Below are positions 8,278 through 17,482 of a stretch of 64,000 bases of DNA, one piece after another (position 1 is the stretch's first letter; each line of letters opens with the position of its first letter). The stretch is taken from assembly GCF_008087625.1 (NCBI RefSeq), contig NZ_CP042997.1, positions 6,200,001 through 6,264,000 of the forward strand, given 5' to 3'. The position numbers and the translations under genes were made by a program. The notes beneath the pieces were generated by a model. The model ran no database searches. It was not told the DNA's origin and saw only the letters and a program-made list of their open reading frames with translations. Source of the stretch: Aquisphaera giovannonii. Its GTDB lineage: Bacteria > Planctomycetota > Planctomycetia > Isosphaerales > Isosphaeraceae.

Positions 8278-10302
8278 TCAGCCCGGCGGCCGTCGGCCCG
8301 CGTCGGCGGTCTCGTCGAGCGGCCCGTCCCCCGTCGCGGCCGCGGGCCGGGCCGGGCGATCCGCGAGGTGCGAGGGGGGCGGCGTCGTCGCGGCTGGGTC
8401 GCGCCTCGGGGCGGGCGAGGTCGAGAGGTCCTCGGTCGGCGGCCGGTCGGGCTGGCCGAGCAGTCGCGCCAGCCCGTCCGGGATGCGGGCCAGGTGGAGC
8501 TCCTGCGTGGGGTAGGGGATCGCGATCCCGGCGGCCGCGAACCGGTCGTGGATCTCGGAGCCGAGCCGGTGCTTCACGCGGCCGGCGGCCGACGGGTCGG
8601 GGACGTACGCGTGCAGCACGAACTTCAGGGCCGAGTCGCCGAGCTCCTCCAGCAGGGCCGACGGCACCGGGTAGCGGAGCGCCTCGGGGTCGTCGCGGGC
8701 GATCGCCAGGAGCAGCTCCACGACCCGCTCCGGGTCGGTGCCGTAGGCGACCCCGACGCGGACGCTCACCCGGAGGATCTTGTCCTTGTGCGTCCAGTTC
8801 ACCAGGTTCCCGGTGATGAACTCCCGGTTGGGGACGATCATACTCTGATTGTCCCCGTTGATGATCGTCGTGGCGCGGATGTTGATGCGGTCCACCTTGC
8901 CGTTGGTCCCGCCGACGGTGACCACGTCGCCGATCCGGATCGGCCGCTCCAGGAGCAGGATGATGCCGCAGACGAAGTTGGAGACGATCTCCTGGAGGCC
9001 GAAGCCGAGGCCGACGCCCAGGGCCGCGAGCACCATGCCGATCTGCGCCGTGCCGACATGGATGGCCCCCAGCGCGGCGATCGTCGCCACGCCGAGCGCG
9101 GCGTAGCGGCAGAGCGTGACGATCGCGTAGCGGACGCCCGGGTCGTCCTGGATCCTCGGGAGCATCGTCACCGAGAGCAGGGGGCCCATGTGCCGCCAGG
9201 CGAGCCCGCCCAGCGACATGATCACGGCCGAGCGGACGAGGTCGCCGAGGGTGACCGGGTCGCCCGCGACCGACCAGAGGCGCTGGCCGGCCAGGAACCG
9301 GAGCAGGGCGATGTCCAGCTCCCAGACCCAGGCCAGCCCGAAGGCGAAGGAGGCCCCGACGGCCAGCCCGGCGAGCTGCCGGAGCCGCCCGGCCAGCTCC
9401 TCCGCGTCGTCGGCCTCGCCCTCGACCTCGTCCCCGGGCGCGGCCCCCTCCGCGACCCGCACGCGGCCGGCGGGCCGGAAGCGGGCGGCCGTCGTCAGGA
9501 CGCTCGCCCAGGCGCGGCCGCGGCGCGGCCGCAGGGCCCCCCGCGCGTGCCTGGCGAGGATGCGGCCCAGCCCGCGATGGGTCGCCCAGCAGGCCACGAA
9601 CAGGAGCAGCGACTCGGTGGCCCCGCTGGCGAGCCGGCGCGCCGTGAACCGGTAGCCGCGGGCGTCGAGCGCGAGGATCCCCGCGATCGAGGCCAGGATC
9701 GTCCAGGCGACGAGGGCCCGGCGCCGGCTGATCCAGGCGACGAGCGGGCCGGCCGCCCGCCCGGCCGGCGGCGGGGCCGCGGCGGCGGCGTCGGGCGGGC
9801 CCTCGAGGCCGGCGGCCGCCTCGGCCTCGCCGTCGCGGCAGTCGAGGTCGCACCACCGCATCAGGGGCGAGCCGCGGCGGAGCAGGGCGAAGGCGGCCCC
9901 CCAGACGGCGAGCTCGAAGGCCAGGACGAAGAGGCGGGCGAACGCCGGCGCGGCGACGGGCCGGCCGTCGGGGGCGATCTCCCCGGTGGTCAGCAGGTAG
10001 GCCGGGATCAGGCAGGCGGCCGCCGCGGCCGAGAGGAACTTGCCGGCGCGGTTGACCTGCCGGCAGACCGACGGGGGCACGTCCAGGAACCGCTCCGCCC
10101 AGCCGTCGCGGCGCGTGAGCCAGGAGACGACCGCGTGGATCAGGGCGCCGAGCGCCAGGCCGTGGAGCACCGTCGAGCCGAGGATGCCCAGGTTGCGCGG
10201 CCACGGGCCGAGCCTCGCCGCCTGCGCCAGCAGGACGAGGTAGGTCGGCCAGATCGAGACCCAGGCCAGCCCGAGGGCCAGCGACCGGAGGGCCCGCTTC
10301 AT
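8278..10302 (-). CDS. MscS/MscK-family mechanosensitive channel, membrane and pore part
   Basis: The 674-residue inner-membrane protein has many hydrophobic segments in its first 420 residues. From about residue 425 it has the MscS pore helix and beta domain: GVGLGFGLQEIVSNFVCGII, PIRIGDVVTVGGTNGKVDRI, NQSMIVPNREFITGNLVNW and GVAYGTDPERV. Such channels open on membrane tension and release solutes at osmotic downshock. It begins only 3 bases after the stop of the next feature, with a GGAGG ribosome site inside that gene's end, so the two are translationally coupled. Together they match the layout of MscK (periplasmic coiled coil, then multi-helix membrane part, then MscS domain), here divided into two polypeptides. 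The tail is Pro/Thr-rich. Confidence 0.9.
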   Translation of the reverse strand: MKRALRSLALGLAWVSIWPTYLVLLAQAARLGPWPRNLGILGSTVLHGLALGALIHAVVSWLTRRDGWAERFLDVPPSVCRQVNRAGKFLSAAAAACLIPAYLLTTGEIAPDGRPVAAPAFARLFVLAFELAVWGAAFALLRRGSPLMRWCDLDCRDGEAEAAAGLEGPPDAAAAAPPPAGRAAGPLVAWISRRRALVAWTILASIAGILALDARGYRFTARRLASGATESLLLFVACWATHRGLGRILARHARGALRPRRGRAWASVLTTAARFRPAGRVRVAEGAAPGDEVEGEADDAEELAGRLRQLAGLAVGASFAFGLAWVWELDIALLRFLAGQRLWSVAGDPVTLGDLVRSAVIMSLGGLAWRHMGPLLSVTMLPRIQDDPGVRYAIVTLCRYAALGVATIAALGAIHVGTAQIGMVLAALGVGLGFGLQEIVSNFVCGIILLLERPIRIGDVVTVGGTNGKVDRINIRATTIINGDNQSMIVPNREFITGNLVNWTHKDKILRVSVRVGVAYGTDPERVVELLLAIARDDPEALRYPVPSALLEELGDSALKFVLHAYVPDPSAAGRVKHRLGSEIHDRFAAAGIAIPYPTQELHLARIPDGLARLLGQPDRPPTEDLSTSPAPRRDPAATTPPPSHLADRPARPAAATGDGPLDETADAGRRPPG

Positions 10303-10305
10303 CCC

Positions 10306-12441
10306 TCACCTCCCCGCATCGGTGGTGCTCGCCGTGAAGTAGCCCGGGCCTTGCGGCCGGATCGTCGTCGCGGCCGGGGCGGCCGGCCCCGCCGCGTGGC
10401 CGTGCCCGTCGCCGTGCAGGTGGCTGGGGGGCAGCGCGTGGGCCACCCTGCGGCGGAGCAGGCGTCGGAGCCGGAAGAGGCCCAGCGGGAGGATCAGCGC
10501 CGCGACCGTGGCGCAGAGGAATTCGGTGGAGGGCGTGCCCCAGAGCTTGCGGTCGCCCGCCTCCTCGGCGAGGTGGAGGAGGCCGGCGGAGAGCCGGCGG
10601 ACCTCGCGCCCGGCCTGCGAGACGACCGTCGGACCGACCGGCTCCTGGTCGCGGACCCAGAAGATGTGCGTGCGGATGAAGCCGTACTCGTCCTCGAGCA
10701 CGCGGCGGCGGCGGAGGACCTGCTCCAGCGTCTGCGAGGCCCGGCCGACCAGGCCGGTGAGGGCCACGCGGCGGCGGAGCAGCAGGTCGCGCCGCCGCAG
10801 GTCGAGCGCCGCGAAGGCCTCCCGGGCCGAGGGGTGCCGCGACGGCTCGAGCCGCTCGAGGAGCGCGTCCCGCTCCGCCTGGTCGGCCTCCGCGTCCTCG
10901 ATCAGCTCGAGCTCCACGTTCGAGAGGCCGTTCTCGTAGAACTGGAGCTGGGCCTCGATCTGGGCCAGCTCGTTCCTCAGGAGCCGCTCCCGCTCCGGGC
11001 CGATGCGGCGGAAGTCGTTGGTGAGCCGGAGGGCGTCCAGCCGGCTGACGTTGTGGTCGTCCAGCAGCCGCTTGATCTCCTCGAAGTCGTCCAGCGCGCG
11101 GTCGGCCAGGGCCTTCTGCTCGTCGAAGTCGGGCTTCGTGCCGTCGGCGAGGGCCTGCTCGTTCCGGACGACGCGGGCCTCCAGCTCCAGCAGCTCGGAG
11201 AGCCGGCCGGCGCGGTAGCGGTCCAGGAGGTCGCCGGACTGGTGCGCGCGGGCCTCCTGGGTCTCCGCCTCGCGCTTGAGGTCGCGCTGCTGCGACTCGG
11301 CGAGGGTGCGGTAGCGGGCCTGCATCCGGTCGACGACCCGCCTCGAGGCGGCGGCGCGGGCCTCCTGCACGTGGAGGTTGAGCTCGCGGACCTCCGCCAG
11401 CTTCCGCTCGCGGTCGAGCCGGGCCTCGGCGATCTTCAGCCGGACCTCGGCGACGGCGGCCTTGAGCCGGTCGTTGGTCAGCCGCTCGCGGGCGAGCCGG
11501 CGGGCGTCCGGGGACGCGGCGGACGCGACGGCGGAGGACCGGTCCTGGGCGGCGGCGCGGAGGGCGGCGACCTGCTGGAAGAGGGAGTCCCGCTCGCCGC
11601 GGAGCGCCTGCTGGGCCGGCCCGGCCTTGGAGGCCTCGACGCGGGCCGACTCGAGCCCGGCCTGGGCGTCCTTCAGCTCGGCCTTGGCGGCCTCGATCGC
11701 CCGGGACATCTCCGCGCGGGCGGCGTCGGTGGTCCCGGCCGCGGCGTCGCGGAACGCGGCGGGCAGGGCGGGCTCGGCGGCCGCCTTCTCCCGGGCTCGC
11801 CGGAGCTCGTCGCGGGCGAGCTCCGCGAGCTGCTCCGGGCTGGCCTCGGGGTGCGTCAGCTCCCGGAGCGTCGCCTCGGCCTTCTCGTGCTCGTCGAGCC
11901 GGGCCTGCCGCTCCAGGAGGAGGTCGCGCGGGACCGGCGGCGGCGAGGCGGCCTCGGCCGCATGGCCCTCGGCCGCGGGCGGCGCGTCGATCGCCTTGAT
12001 GCGTTCCCGGGTCTCCGCCCGCAGGGCGGCGATGTCCAGGGGCGCGTCCGACGCCTCGGGCCGGGGTTGGGCCTCGACGGGGCCGGCCTGCGTTGCCCCG
12101 GGGCGGTCGCCGCGGGGCCGGGACGCCCGCTTCGAGGGCCCCGGCGGGGCGGCCTGCGCCGGCGGCCGGGGCTGGGGACGGGAGAGCTGCCCCGTCGGCG
12201 GGAGGGGCGGCAGGTCGGCCTGCGCCGGGGGGGGCGGAGGCGGCTGGCCCGGGGCCGGCTCCAGCGGGAAGGCCTCCGCGGCGACGGTCGCGGGGCGCGT
12301 GGCCCGGGCCCCGTCGCGGGGCTCGTCGGCCCGCCCGGGGGAGGCGGCGGGCGTGCCGCAGAGGAGCGCCAGCCCCAGGCCGCAGGCGGCCATCCGGGGG
12401 CCCCGGGGCCCGGGGCGATCGTCCGTCCCGCTCCGATCCAT
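10306..12441 (-). CDS. Periplasmic coiled-coil subunit of a split MscK-type channel
   Basis: The 711-residue protein from ATG at 12441 has a hydrophobic signal segment (RMAACGLGLALLCGTPAASP), a Pro-rich linker, and a long charged coiled coil at about residues 180-560 of the kind found in the porin-like periplasmic domain of MscK. Near its C-terminus is one membrane helix (FLCATVAALILPLGLF) followed by RLRRLLRRRV. The downstream gene supplies the remaining helices and the pore. In E. coli MscK all this is one chain. No in-frame remnant suggests a sequencing error, and the coupling site GGAGGTGAGGGATG looks purposeful, but a frameshift cannot be excluded by eye. The start could also be slightly internal. 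Confidence 0.8.
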   Translation of the reverse strand: MDRSGTDDRPGPRGPRMAACGLGLALLCGTPAASPGRADEPRDGARATRPATVAAEAFPLEPAPGQPPPPPPAQADLPPLPPTGQLSRPQPRPPAQAAPPGPSKRASRPRGDRPGATQAGPVEAQPRPEASDAPLDIAALRAETRERIKAIDAPPAAEGHAAEAASPPPVPRDLLLERQARLDEHEKAEATLRELTHPEASPEQLAELARDELRRAREKAAAEPALPAAFRDAAAGTTDAARAEMSRAIEAAKAELKDAQAGLESARVEASKAGPAQQALRGERDSLFQQVAALRAAAQDRSSAVASAASPDARRLARERLTNDRLKAAVAEVRLKIAEARLDRERKLAEVRELNLHVQEARAAASRRVVDRMQARYRTLAESQQRDLKREAETQEARAHQSGDLLDRYRAGRLSELLELEARVVRNEQALADGTKPDFDEQKALADRALDDFEEIKRLLDDHNVSRLDALRLTNDFRRIGPERERLLRNELAQIEAQLQFYENGLSNVELELIEDAEADQAERDALLERLEPSRHPSAREAFAALDLRRRDLLLRRRVALTGLVGRASQTLEQVLRRRRVLEDEYGFIRTHIFWVRDQEPVGPTVVSQAGREVRRLSAGLLHLAEEAGDRKLWGTPSTEFLCATVAALILPLGLFRLRRLLRRRVAHALPPSHLHGDGHGHAAGPAAPAATTIRPQGPGYFTASTTDAGR

Positions 12442-12648
12442 CGGAAGTCGCAGGCCTCGCCCGCCCTCGCGTCGCCGCACGCCCGATCGCGGGGGCCCGG
12501 CTCCGGCCCGGCCCCCCCGCGGCGGCGGGCAAGGTATCCCGGGCCGGCCGATCCCACAAGGCGAGATGCGGCCGCCCCGGCCGCGACCGGGCCGTCCGTG
12601 GCCTCCGGGTCGGCCCCGCGCACGCATCCGCGGGGGCCGGGCGGCGTC

Positions 12649-12676
12649 TTGACCTGGGTACGGCGGGCGCTATCAT
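12649..12676 (+). promoter_or_regulatory. Promoter of the CobB-like gene
   Basis: TTGACC at 12649-12654, a 16-base spacer and TATCAT at 12671-12676 form a good sigma70-type promoter on the plus strand in the divergent gap between the channel genes and the CobB-like gene. The expected transcript would have a leader of about 265 bases before the chosen start codon. Confidence 0.55.
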
Positions 12677-12948
12677 TGCGTACGTCAGGCCGTAGCCACG
12701 GCAGACAGTCCGCGAGGCTCGATGCCCCTTCGCTCCCCGGCCCTCACCGCCTCCTCCTCCCGGCCCGCAGCATGCATGTGGCCGGTCGTCCCGCCAAGGG
12801 TCGATCGGACGGCTGCCGATGGCCCGAGGGGCGTGGCGAGGGTGGCCGAGGCCCCGAGCTGACTCCGTGGCGGGTTCGGACCCCCGAAGGGGTGCGGCGC
12901 CTCGCCCCGTCCCAGGACGAGACCCGTCCCCCCGCATTCGGAACCGCG

Positions 12949-14322
12949 ATGATGGACGTTCCCCGGCTCGCCCTGGCCACAGCCGCTACAGGACCGGAGC
13001 CCTCGATGATGAGCCTCGCCTTGATGGCGGGGCTCGCCGGCTCCCATCGCAGGGTCCAGCACTTCCGGACCAGGGCATGCCCGACGGCGACGGAGCTGGT
13101 GGGCCAGGTCACCGGCCTGCCGGGCCGGCACCTGGATTCCTGGCTGATGCCCGAGCCCGTCTGCCGGGCCCTGTTCGCCGGCGGCTCGCGCGGGGCGCAG
13201 ATGTCGATCGTGGAGGGGACGCTGGATCCGGCGCTCGCCGGCCCGGCCTGCGGGTCGAGCGACCTGCCGGGGAGCCTGGAGGAGGTCGCCCGGATGCTGG
13301 ACCTCCCGACCGTCGCGGTGGTCGCCGCGCCGGACCGGCAGGCCGGCGTGCTGCACATCCCGAGGCTCCCGGACGGCATCGACGGCGTCCTCATCGACCG
13401 GCTGGCCGACCCGGAGGACCTGCCCCGCCTGCGGCGGATGATCCGCCTGGCGACGGGCGTGCCGGTCCTCGGCGCGCTCGAGGTCCTGCCGTCGGTCCGC
13501 CGGCTCCTGGAGGGCCCCTATCGGCCCGACTACCTGCCGGAGTCGGCCGTGGAGGCCCTGGCCCGGAACTTCCTGCGGCACTCCTCGCTGGAGGCGATCC
13601 GCGACGTGGCCGACGGCCGCGGGCCGCTCGAGGCGGCGGACCTCCTCTGCGCCTGCGGCCTGGCGGACTGCTGCCGCTGCTTCCGCGTCGCCTACGCCCA
13701 GGATGAGGCCTTCGGCCGGTACTTCCCGGACACCTTCGAGGCGCTGGAGGCCCTGGGGGCGGAGCTCGTCGAGTTCTCCCCCCTCCGCGACGAGGCCCTG
13801 CCCGAGGGGGTGGACCTCGTGATGATCGGCTGCGGCATCCCCGACGAGCACGCCGAGCGGCTCTCGTCCAACCTGAGCATGATGGCGGCCCTGCGGCAGC
13901 ACGTCTGCCGGGGCCACCGGATCTACACCGAGGGGGGCGGCACCGCGTACCTGGGCCGCTGGCTCGTCGTGGGCGGCCGGCCCTACCGCGGCGCGGCGAT
14001 CTTCCCGTTCACGGCCGAGCGGACCGCCGAGACGACCGCCCCCACGCCGGTCTCGCGGATGCTGACGCGCGACTGCTGGCTGGGCACCGCGGGGACCACC
14101 TTCCGGGGCTACCGGAGCGGCCGGTGGCGGCTGACCCCCAGTCACGAGCCGCTCGAGTGCCCGGGGTCGCTCGGGACGCTCTGCGAGGACGGCGACATCT
14201 ACTACCACCACCACGCCGTCGGCGGCCTGATCCACCTGCACCTGGGCTCGCTGCCGCAGGTCGTCGCGGCCTTCGCCAACCCCCACCGCCCGAGCCTCCG
14301 CCGCCCGTCGGTGCGGGGGTAG
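12949..14322 (+). CDS. CobB/CbiA-like protein lacking catalytic motifs (probable pseudoenzyme)
   Basis: The 457-residue protein aligns by eye with cobyrinate a,c-diamide synthase. Near the N-terminus it reads TELVGQVTGLPGRHLDSWLM, like the family's TAATGRPSRNLDSWM. It ends with a glutaminase-like domain, including RIYTEGGGTAYLG and the terminal GGLIHLHLGSLP. Two catalytic elements are missing. The N-terminal region has ATGPEPSMMSLALMAGL where the GxGKT nucleotide loop should be, and residue 329 is Gly where the family has the catalytic Cys (Y-x-E-C-G-G). A Cys-rich stretch CACGLADCCRC lies near residues 227-243. The protein may therefore bind a tetrapyrrole or act as a scaffold rather than amidate (inference). 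ATG 12949 is chosen from the homology boundary; the frame is open from 12772. Confidence 0.75.
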   Translation: MMDVPRLALATAATGPEPSMMSLALMAGLAGSHRRVQHFRTRACPTATELVGQVTGLPGRHLDSWLMPEPVCRALFAGGSRGAQMSIVEGTLDPALAGPACGSSDLPGSLEEVARMLDLPTVAVVAAPDRQAGVLHIPRLPDGIDGVLIDRLADPEDLPRLRRMIRLATGVPVLGALEVLPSVRRLLEGPYRPDYLPESAVEALARNFLRHSSLEAIRDVADGRGPLEAADLLCACGLADCCRCFRVAYAQDEAFGRYFPDTFEALEALGAELVEFSPLRDEALPEGVDLVMIGCGIPDEHAERLSSNLSMMAALRQHVCRGHRIYTEGGGTAYLGRWLVVGGRPYRGAAIFPFTAERTAETTAPTPVSRMLTRDCWLGTAGTTFRGYRSGRWRLTPSHEPLECPGSLGTLCEDGDIYYHHHAVGGLIHLHLGSLPQVVAAFANPHRPSLRRPSVRG

Positions 14323-14343
14323 GCCCGCCCGGGTGGGCCCGCC

Positions 14344-15216
14344 TCAACGCGGCTCGTCGGTGCCGATCTGGGCCTCCAGGACCTGGATGGCATCGCGGAT
14401 CGAGGCGCTGTGCGGCTGGACCTTGAGGGCGCGGCGGAAGGTCTGGAGTGCCTGGCGGGGCTCGCCGAGCTGGATCTGGCACTGGGCCAGGCCCGACAGG
14501 GCGCCGAAATGGTACGGATTGAGCTGGAGGGTCCGGGAGCAGTCCTCGGCGCTGTCCGCGAAGCGGCCCTGGAGGAAGCGGGCGATGGCCCGCTGGTTGT
14601 ACGCCTCGGCGAGCCGCGGCGCGCGGGCGATCAGCTTGGAGGCCAGGTCCGCCGCCTGCTCCGCGTTGTGGTCGTTGAGGAGCCGGCGGACGCGCTCCAG
14701 GACGCGGCCGTTCTCCTCCGAATCGGCGCGGAACCAGACGGCCCAGAGGGCGCTCTCCGCCATGTTCCGCACCACCGAATCGGCGTCGGCCAGCGCCCGC
14801 CCGAGCGGCTCGTTGCTCGCCTCGAAGTGGCCGAAGATGCCCAGGGCGAGCACGGCGCCGCGGCGGGCGAGGATGTTCGGGGAGGTGAGCAGGACGCGGC
14901 CGAGGGTGGCCTCGGCGTACCGGGCCATGACGCGGTCGCGGAAGTCGTCGATGTTGCGGTCGCGGAGGAAGGCCTCGTAGTAGTCGACCAGCAGCGAGCT
15001 CGCTCGGGATTCCCACATGCCGGAAGCCTCCCAGCCCAGGCGCGTCGGGTCGGGCCCGGCCGGACCCCGCGCGCGGGCATCGGACGACGTCGCGGCGTCC
15101 AGGGAGAGCCCGGCCGCGACGAGGAGCAGGGCCGACCAGCCCGGCCGGGGCGCACGACCGCCGCGGGTGGGGCGATCGGTCCGGCGGCGGGGCCGTCGGG
15201 GGCGGGGCCCGATCAT
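14344..15216 (-). CDS. TPR-repeat exported protein
   Basis: The start at 15216 follows a GAGGAG ribosome site. The 290-residue protein has an Arg-rich N-terminus, then a hydrophobic segment (WSALLLVAAGLSLDA), probably a signal sequence. The central part (ARRGAVLALGIFG, DADSVVRNMAESALWAVWF) resembles HEAT repeats. The C-terminal third has at least three TPR units, visible as AEAYNQRAIARFLQGRFADS, NPYHFGALSGLAQCQIQLGE and PRQALQTFRRALKVQPHSAS. Such repeats bind other proteins. No partner is evident; the neighbouring birA gene lies 235 bases upstream and may belong to another transcript. Confidence 0.8.
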   Translation of the reverse strand: MIGPRPRRPRRRTDRPTRGGRAPRPGWSALLLVAAGLSLDAATSSDARARGPAGPDPTRLGWEASGMWESRASSLLVDYYEAFLRDRNIDDFRDRVMARYAEATLGRVLLTSPNILARRGAVLALGIFGHFEASNEPLGRALADADSVVRNMAESALWAVWFRADSEENGRVLERVRRLLNDHNAEQAADLASKLIARAPRLAEAYNQRAIARFLQGRFADSAEDCSRTLQLNPYHFGALSGLAQCQIQLGEPRQALQTFRRALKVQPHSASIRDAIQVLEAQIGTDEPR

Positions 15217-15450
15217 CTGTCGATCTCCTCGCGAGGGCAGGTCGGGGCGTGGGAGGCGCTCGGGCTGTCGGCCCATCCCGGCGGGATGGGGGGGAGCTAT
15301 CCTCTGGGTGTCCGCGGTCGTCGTTCGGCGTGGAGGATTCGGCAGGAACGGGCTCGGGCGTGGACGGCCCCCGGGCACTCGCCCACCGGCCGTTTTCCGC
15401 GCTCAGTCTAGCAGCCCTCGACGCGCGATACCAGCACTTTCCCGGCGCGC

Positions 15451-16524
15451 TCACGCCGGATCGGAAAGCCCGAGCACGCACGCCAGCGGGACGGGCCGGA
15501 CGGCCGACTCGCCGGCGGGCCCGGCGTGCTCCAGGAGCAGCCCGCGCTCCAGGCTGAGCCCGAGGAGGCGGCCGGCGACGTCGCCGTCCGGCGTGGAGAC
15601 GCGGACGGCGCGGCCGAGGTGCTCGCTGAGCGCGGACCACGCGGCGGCGAGCCCGGCGGGCCCGGCCGAGGAGACCGCGTCGTACCAGCGGTCCAGGCCC
15701 AGGATCAGCTCGCGGGCCAGCTCCGAGCGGTCCGGGTCCGGCCCGGCGCCGAGCTCATCCAGGCTGGCGACGCGCGGGCGGAGCTCCTCCGGGAGGGCGC
15801 CCGCCGGGAGCGAGACGTTGAGCCCGACGCCGATGACGACGCCGCCGGGCCTGGCCGGCGAAGGGCCCCCGCCCGGGCCGGCCGGCGGGAGGGCCCGCTC
15901 GACGAGGATGCCGGCGACCTTCCGGCCGTCCACGCGGACGTCGTTGGGCCACTTGATCCGGGCGGGGCGGCCGGTGCACGCGGCGACGAGCTCGGCCGTG
16001 GCCACGGCGGCCAGGGCCGTCAGCCAGGCGTTGCCGGCCGGGCCCCCCGAGCCGTCCGGCCCGGAGGTCAGCCGCGGCGGCGGGAAGAGGAGGGCCGACA
16101 TGAGGATCGACGAACCCGCCGGCGCCGTCCACGACCGGCCCCGCTGGCCCCGGCCGGCGGTCTGCTCCTCCGCCAGGACCACCAGGCCGTCGTTGGCGGG
16201 CGAGTCCGCGGCGCGGGCGGCCACGTCGTTGGTGCTCGTCACCCGGTTCCAGACCGCGATCCGGCGGCCGATCCGCCGCGCCGGCAGCTCGTGCTCGATC
16301 TGGTCCGGGCAGAGCCGCGGCGACGGCCCCCGGTACGCGACGCCCAGGTACGGATGGTCCTCGATCTGGAACCCGAAGCGGCCGAGCGCCTCCAGGTCCT
16401 CCGCCACCCGCGCCCGGTCCCGGCCGAGCTCCGCGAGCGGCACGTGGCCGCCCGCCGCGGCCCGGAGCCGGCGGAGCAGGGGGACGTTCAGGGCCGGGCG
16501 GCCCGGCGGGGGGCTCGTCGCCAC
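15451..16524 (-). CDS. birA: Biotin--[acetyl-CoA carboxylase] ligase
   Basis: The enzyme activates biotin to biotinyl-AMP and attaches it to the carrier protein of acetyl-CoA carboxylase. Key motifs are VTSTNDVAAR, the biotin/ATP loop TAGRGQRGRSW near residues 117-127, KWPNDV near 188, and GVGLNV. The N-terminal 65 residues look like the helix-turn-helix domain of bifunctional BirA (VPLLRRLRAAAGGHVPLAEL), so it might also repress transcription. At 357 residues it is of usual size. The start is a GTG at 16524 with a GGAG seven bases before it; there is no ATG near the domain start. It follows nadC by 28 bases on the same strand, an arrangement suggesting an operon of cofactor genes. Confidence 0.92.
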   Translation of the reverse strand: MATSPPPGRPALNVPLLRRLRAAAGGHVPLAELGRDRARVAEDLEALGRFGFQIEDHPYLGVAYRGPSPRLCPDQIEHELPARRIGRRIAVWNRVTSTNDVAARAADSPANDGLVVLAEEQTAGRGQRGRSWTAPAGSSILMSALLFPPPRLTSGPDGSGGPAGNAWLTALAAVATAELVAACTGRPARIKWPNDVRVDGRKVAGILVERALPPAGPGGGPSPARPGGVVIGVGLNVSLPAGALPEELRPRVASLDELGAGPDPDRSELARELILGLDRWYDAVSSAGPAGLAAAWSALSEHLGRAVRVSTPDGDVAGRLLGLSLERGLLLEHAGPAGESAVRPVPLACVLGLSDPA

Positions 16525-16552
16525 GCGAAGGCTCCGATCGGTGTCCTCGTCC

Positions 16553-17473
16553 TCAACGACCCCCGGGCATGTCCAGGTCCAGGGCGACGTCCAGGGCCGG
16601 CGCCGAGTGCGTCAGGGCGCCGACGCTGATCCGGTCCACGCCCGACTCCGCCAGGGCCCGGATCGTCTCGAGATTGATGCCGCCGGAGGCCTCCAGCTCC
16701 ACCCCCGGCGCGGCGGCGTCCCGCCGGCGGACCGCCTCGGCGAGCGCCCCGGCGCCGAGGTTGTCCACGAGGATGATGTCCGGCCGGGATCGCAGGGCCT
16801 CGTCGAGCTGCTCGAGCGAGTCCACCTCCACCTCGACGAAGGCGGGGGCCGGCCGGAAGGCCCTCGCCCGGGCCACGGCCGCCGCGATCGCGCCGCCGGG
16901 CCGGTCGGCCCGCGCGCCCAGCCAGGCGAGGTGGTTGTCCTTGATGAGGATCGCGTCGTGCAGCCCCATCCGGTGGTTCTCGCCGCCGCCGCAGCGGACG
17001 GCGTACTTCTCCAGGGCCCGCCAGCCCGGCGTGGTCTTCCGGGTGTCCAGGACCCTCGCCCGCGTCCCCGCGACGGCGTCCACGAACCGCGCGGTGAGCG
17101 TGGCGACGCCGCCGAGCCGCTGGAGGAAGTTGAGCGCCGTGCGCTCGAAGGCCAGGATCGAGCGGACCGGCCCGGAGACCTCGGCGATCAGGTCGCCGGG
17201 GCGGAGCCGCTGGCCGTCGGCCATCCGGGGCCGCCAGCCCTCGCCGAGCCGGAAGCGCCCGGCGAGGAGGGCGGCGACGGGCATGCCGGCGAGCACGCCG
17301 GGGGCCCGCGCCACGAACCGGGCCGTCCCGGCGGCGTCCTCGGGGATGGTCGCGGCGGAGGTGATGTCCCCCGCCTCGCCGAGGTCCTCCCGGAGGGCCA
17401 GGCCGATGAGGGCCTCGGCGTCCCGGGCCTCGGCCGGGCCGAAGGCCGGCCGCCCCTGGTCTTGCTCGGCCAT
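16553..17473 (-). CDS. nadC: Nicotinate-nucleotide pyrophosphorylase (carboxylating)
   Basis: This enzyme makes nicotinate mononucleotide from quinolinate and PRPP in de novo NAD synthesis. The 306-residue protein has the family order: ALREDLGEAGDITS at the N-terminus, LNFLQRLGGVATLT, the DTRKTTPGWRALEKYAVRCG stretch near residue 143, GGGENHRMGLHDAILIKDNH, and the C-terminal barrel VEVEVDSLEQ, ILVDNLG, EASGGINLETI. All these are substrate-binding segments of the family. A strong AGG-rich ribosome site precedes ATG 17473. The lipoprotein gene ends 10 bases upstream and birA follows, so the three are probably co-transcribed. Confidence 0.95.
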   Translation of the reverse strand: MAEQDQGRPAFGPAEARDAEALIGLALREDLGEAGDITSAATIPEDAAGTARFVARAPGVLAGMPVAALLAGRFRLGEGWRPRMADGQRLRPGDLIAEVSGPVRSILAFERTALNFLQRLGGVATLTARFVDAVAGTRARVLDTRKTTPGWRALEKYAVRCGGGENHRMGLHDAILIKDNHLAWLGARADRPGGAIAAAVARARAFRPAPAFVEVEVDSLEQLDEALRSRPDIILVDNLGAGALAEAVRRRDAAAPGVELEASGGINLETIRALAESGVDRISVGALTHSAPALDVALDLDMPGGR

Positions 17474-17482
17474 GGCGGCCCC

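Noticed and set aside
10303-12937. Minus-strand frame of over 2000 residues covering 6221-12937
   Set aside because: Low-complexity Arg/Pro/Ala translation in the wrong frame of the two channel genes; no motif supports it.
12772-12948. Cobalamin riboswitch-like text in the leader of the CobB-like gene
   Set aside because: A CCAGGACGAGACCCG stretch faintly recalls the B12 box, but it has extra bases and the conserved GCCCCCGC core is absent. The resemblance is probably due to GC-rich composition.
7879-12948. Very long plus-strand open frame opposite the MscK-type genes
   Set aside because: It is a GC-rich shadow frame made of Gly/Arg/Pro strings with no domain; the minus-strand frames have clear channel motifs.
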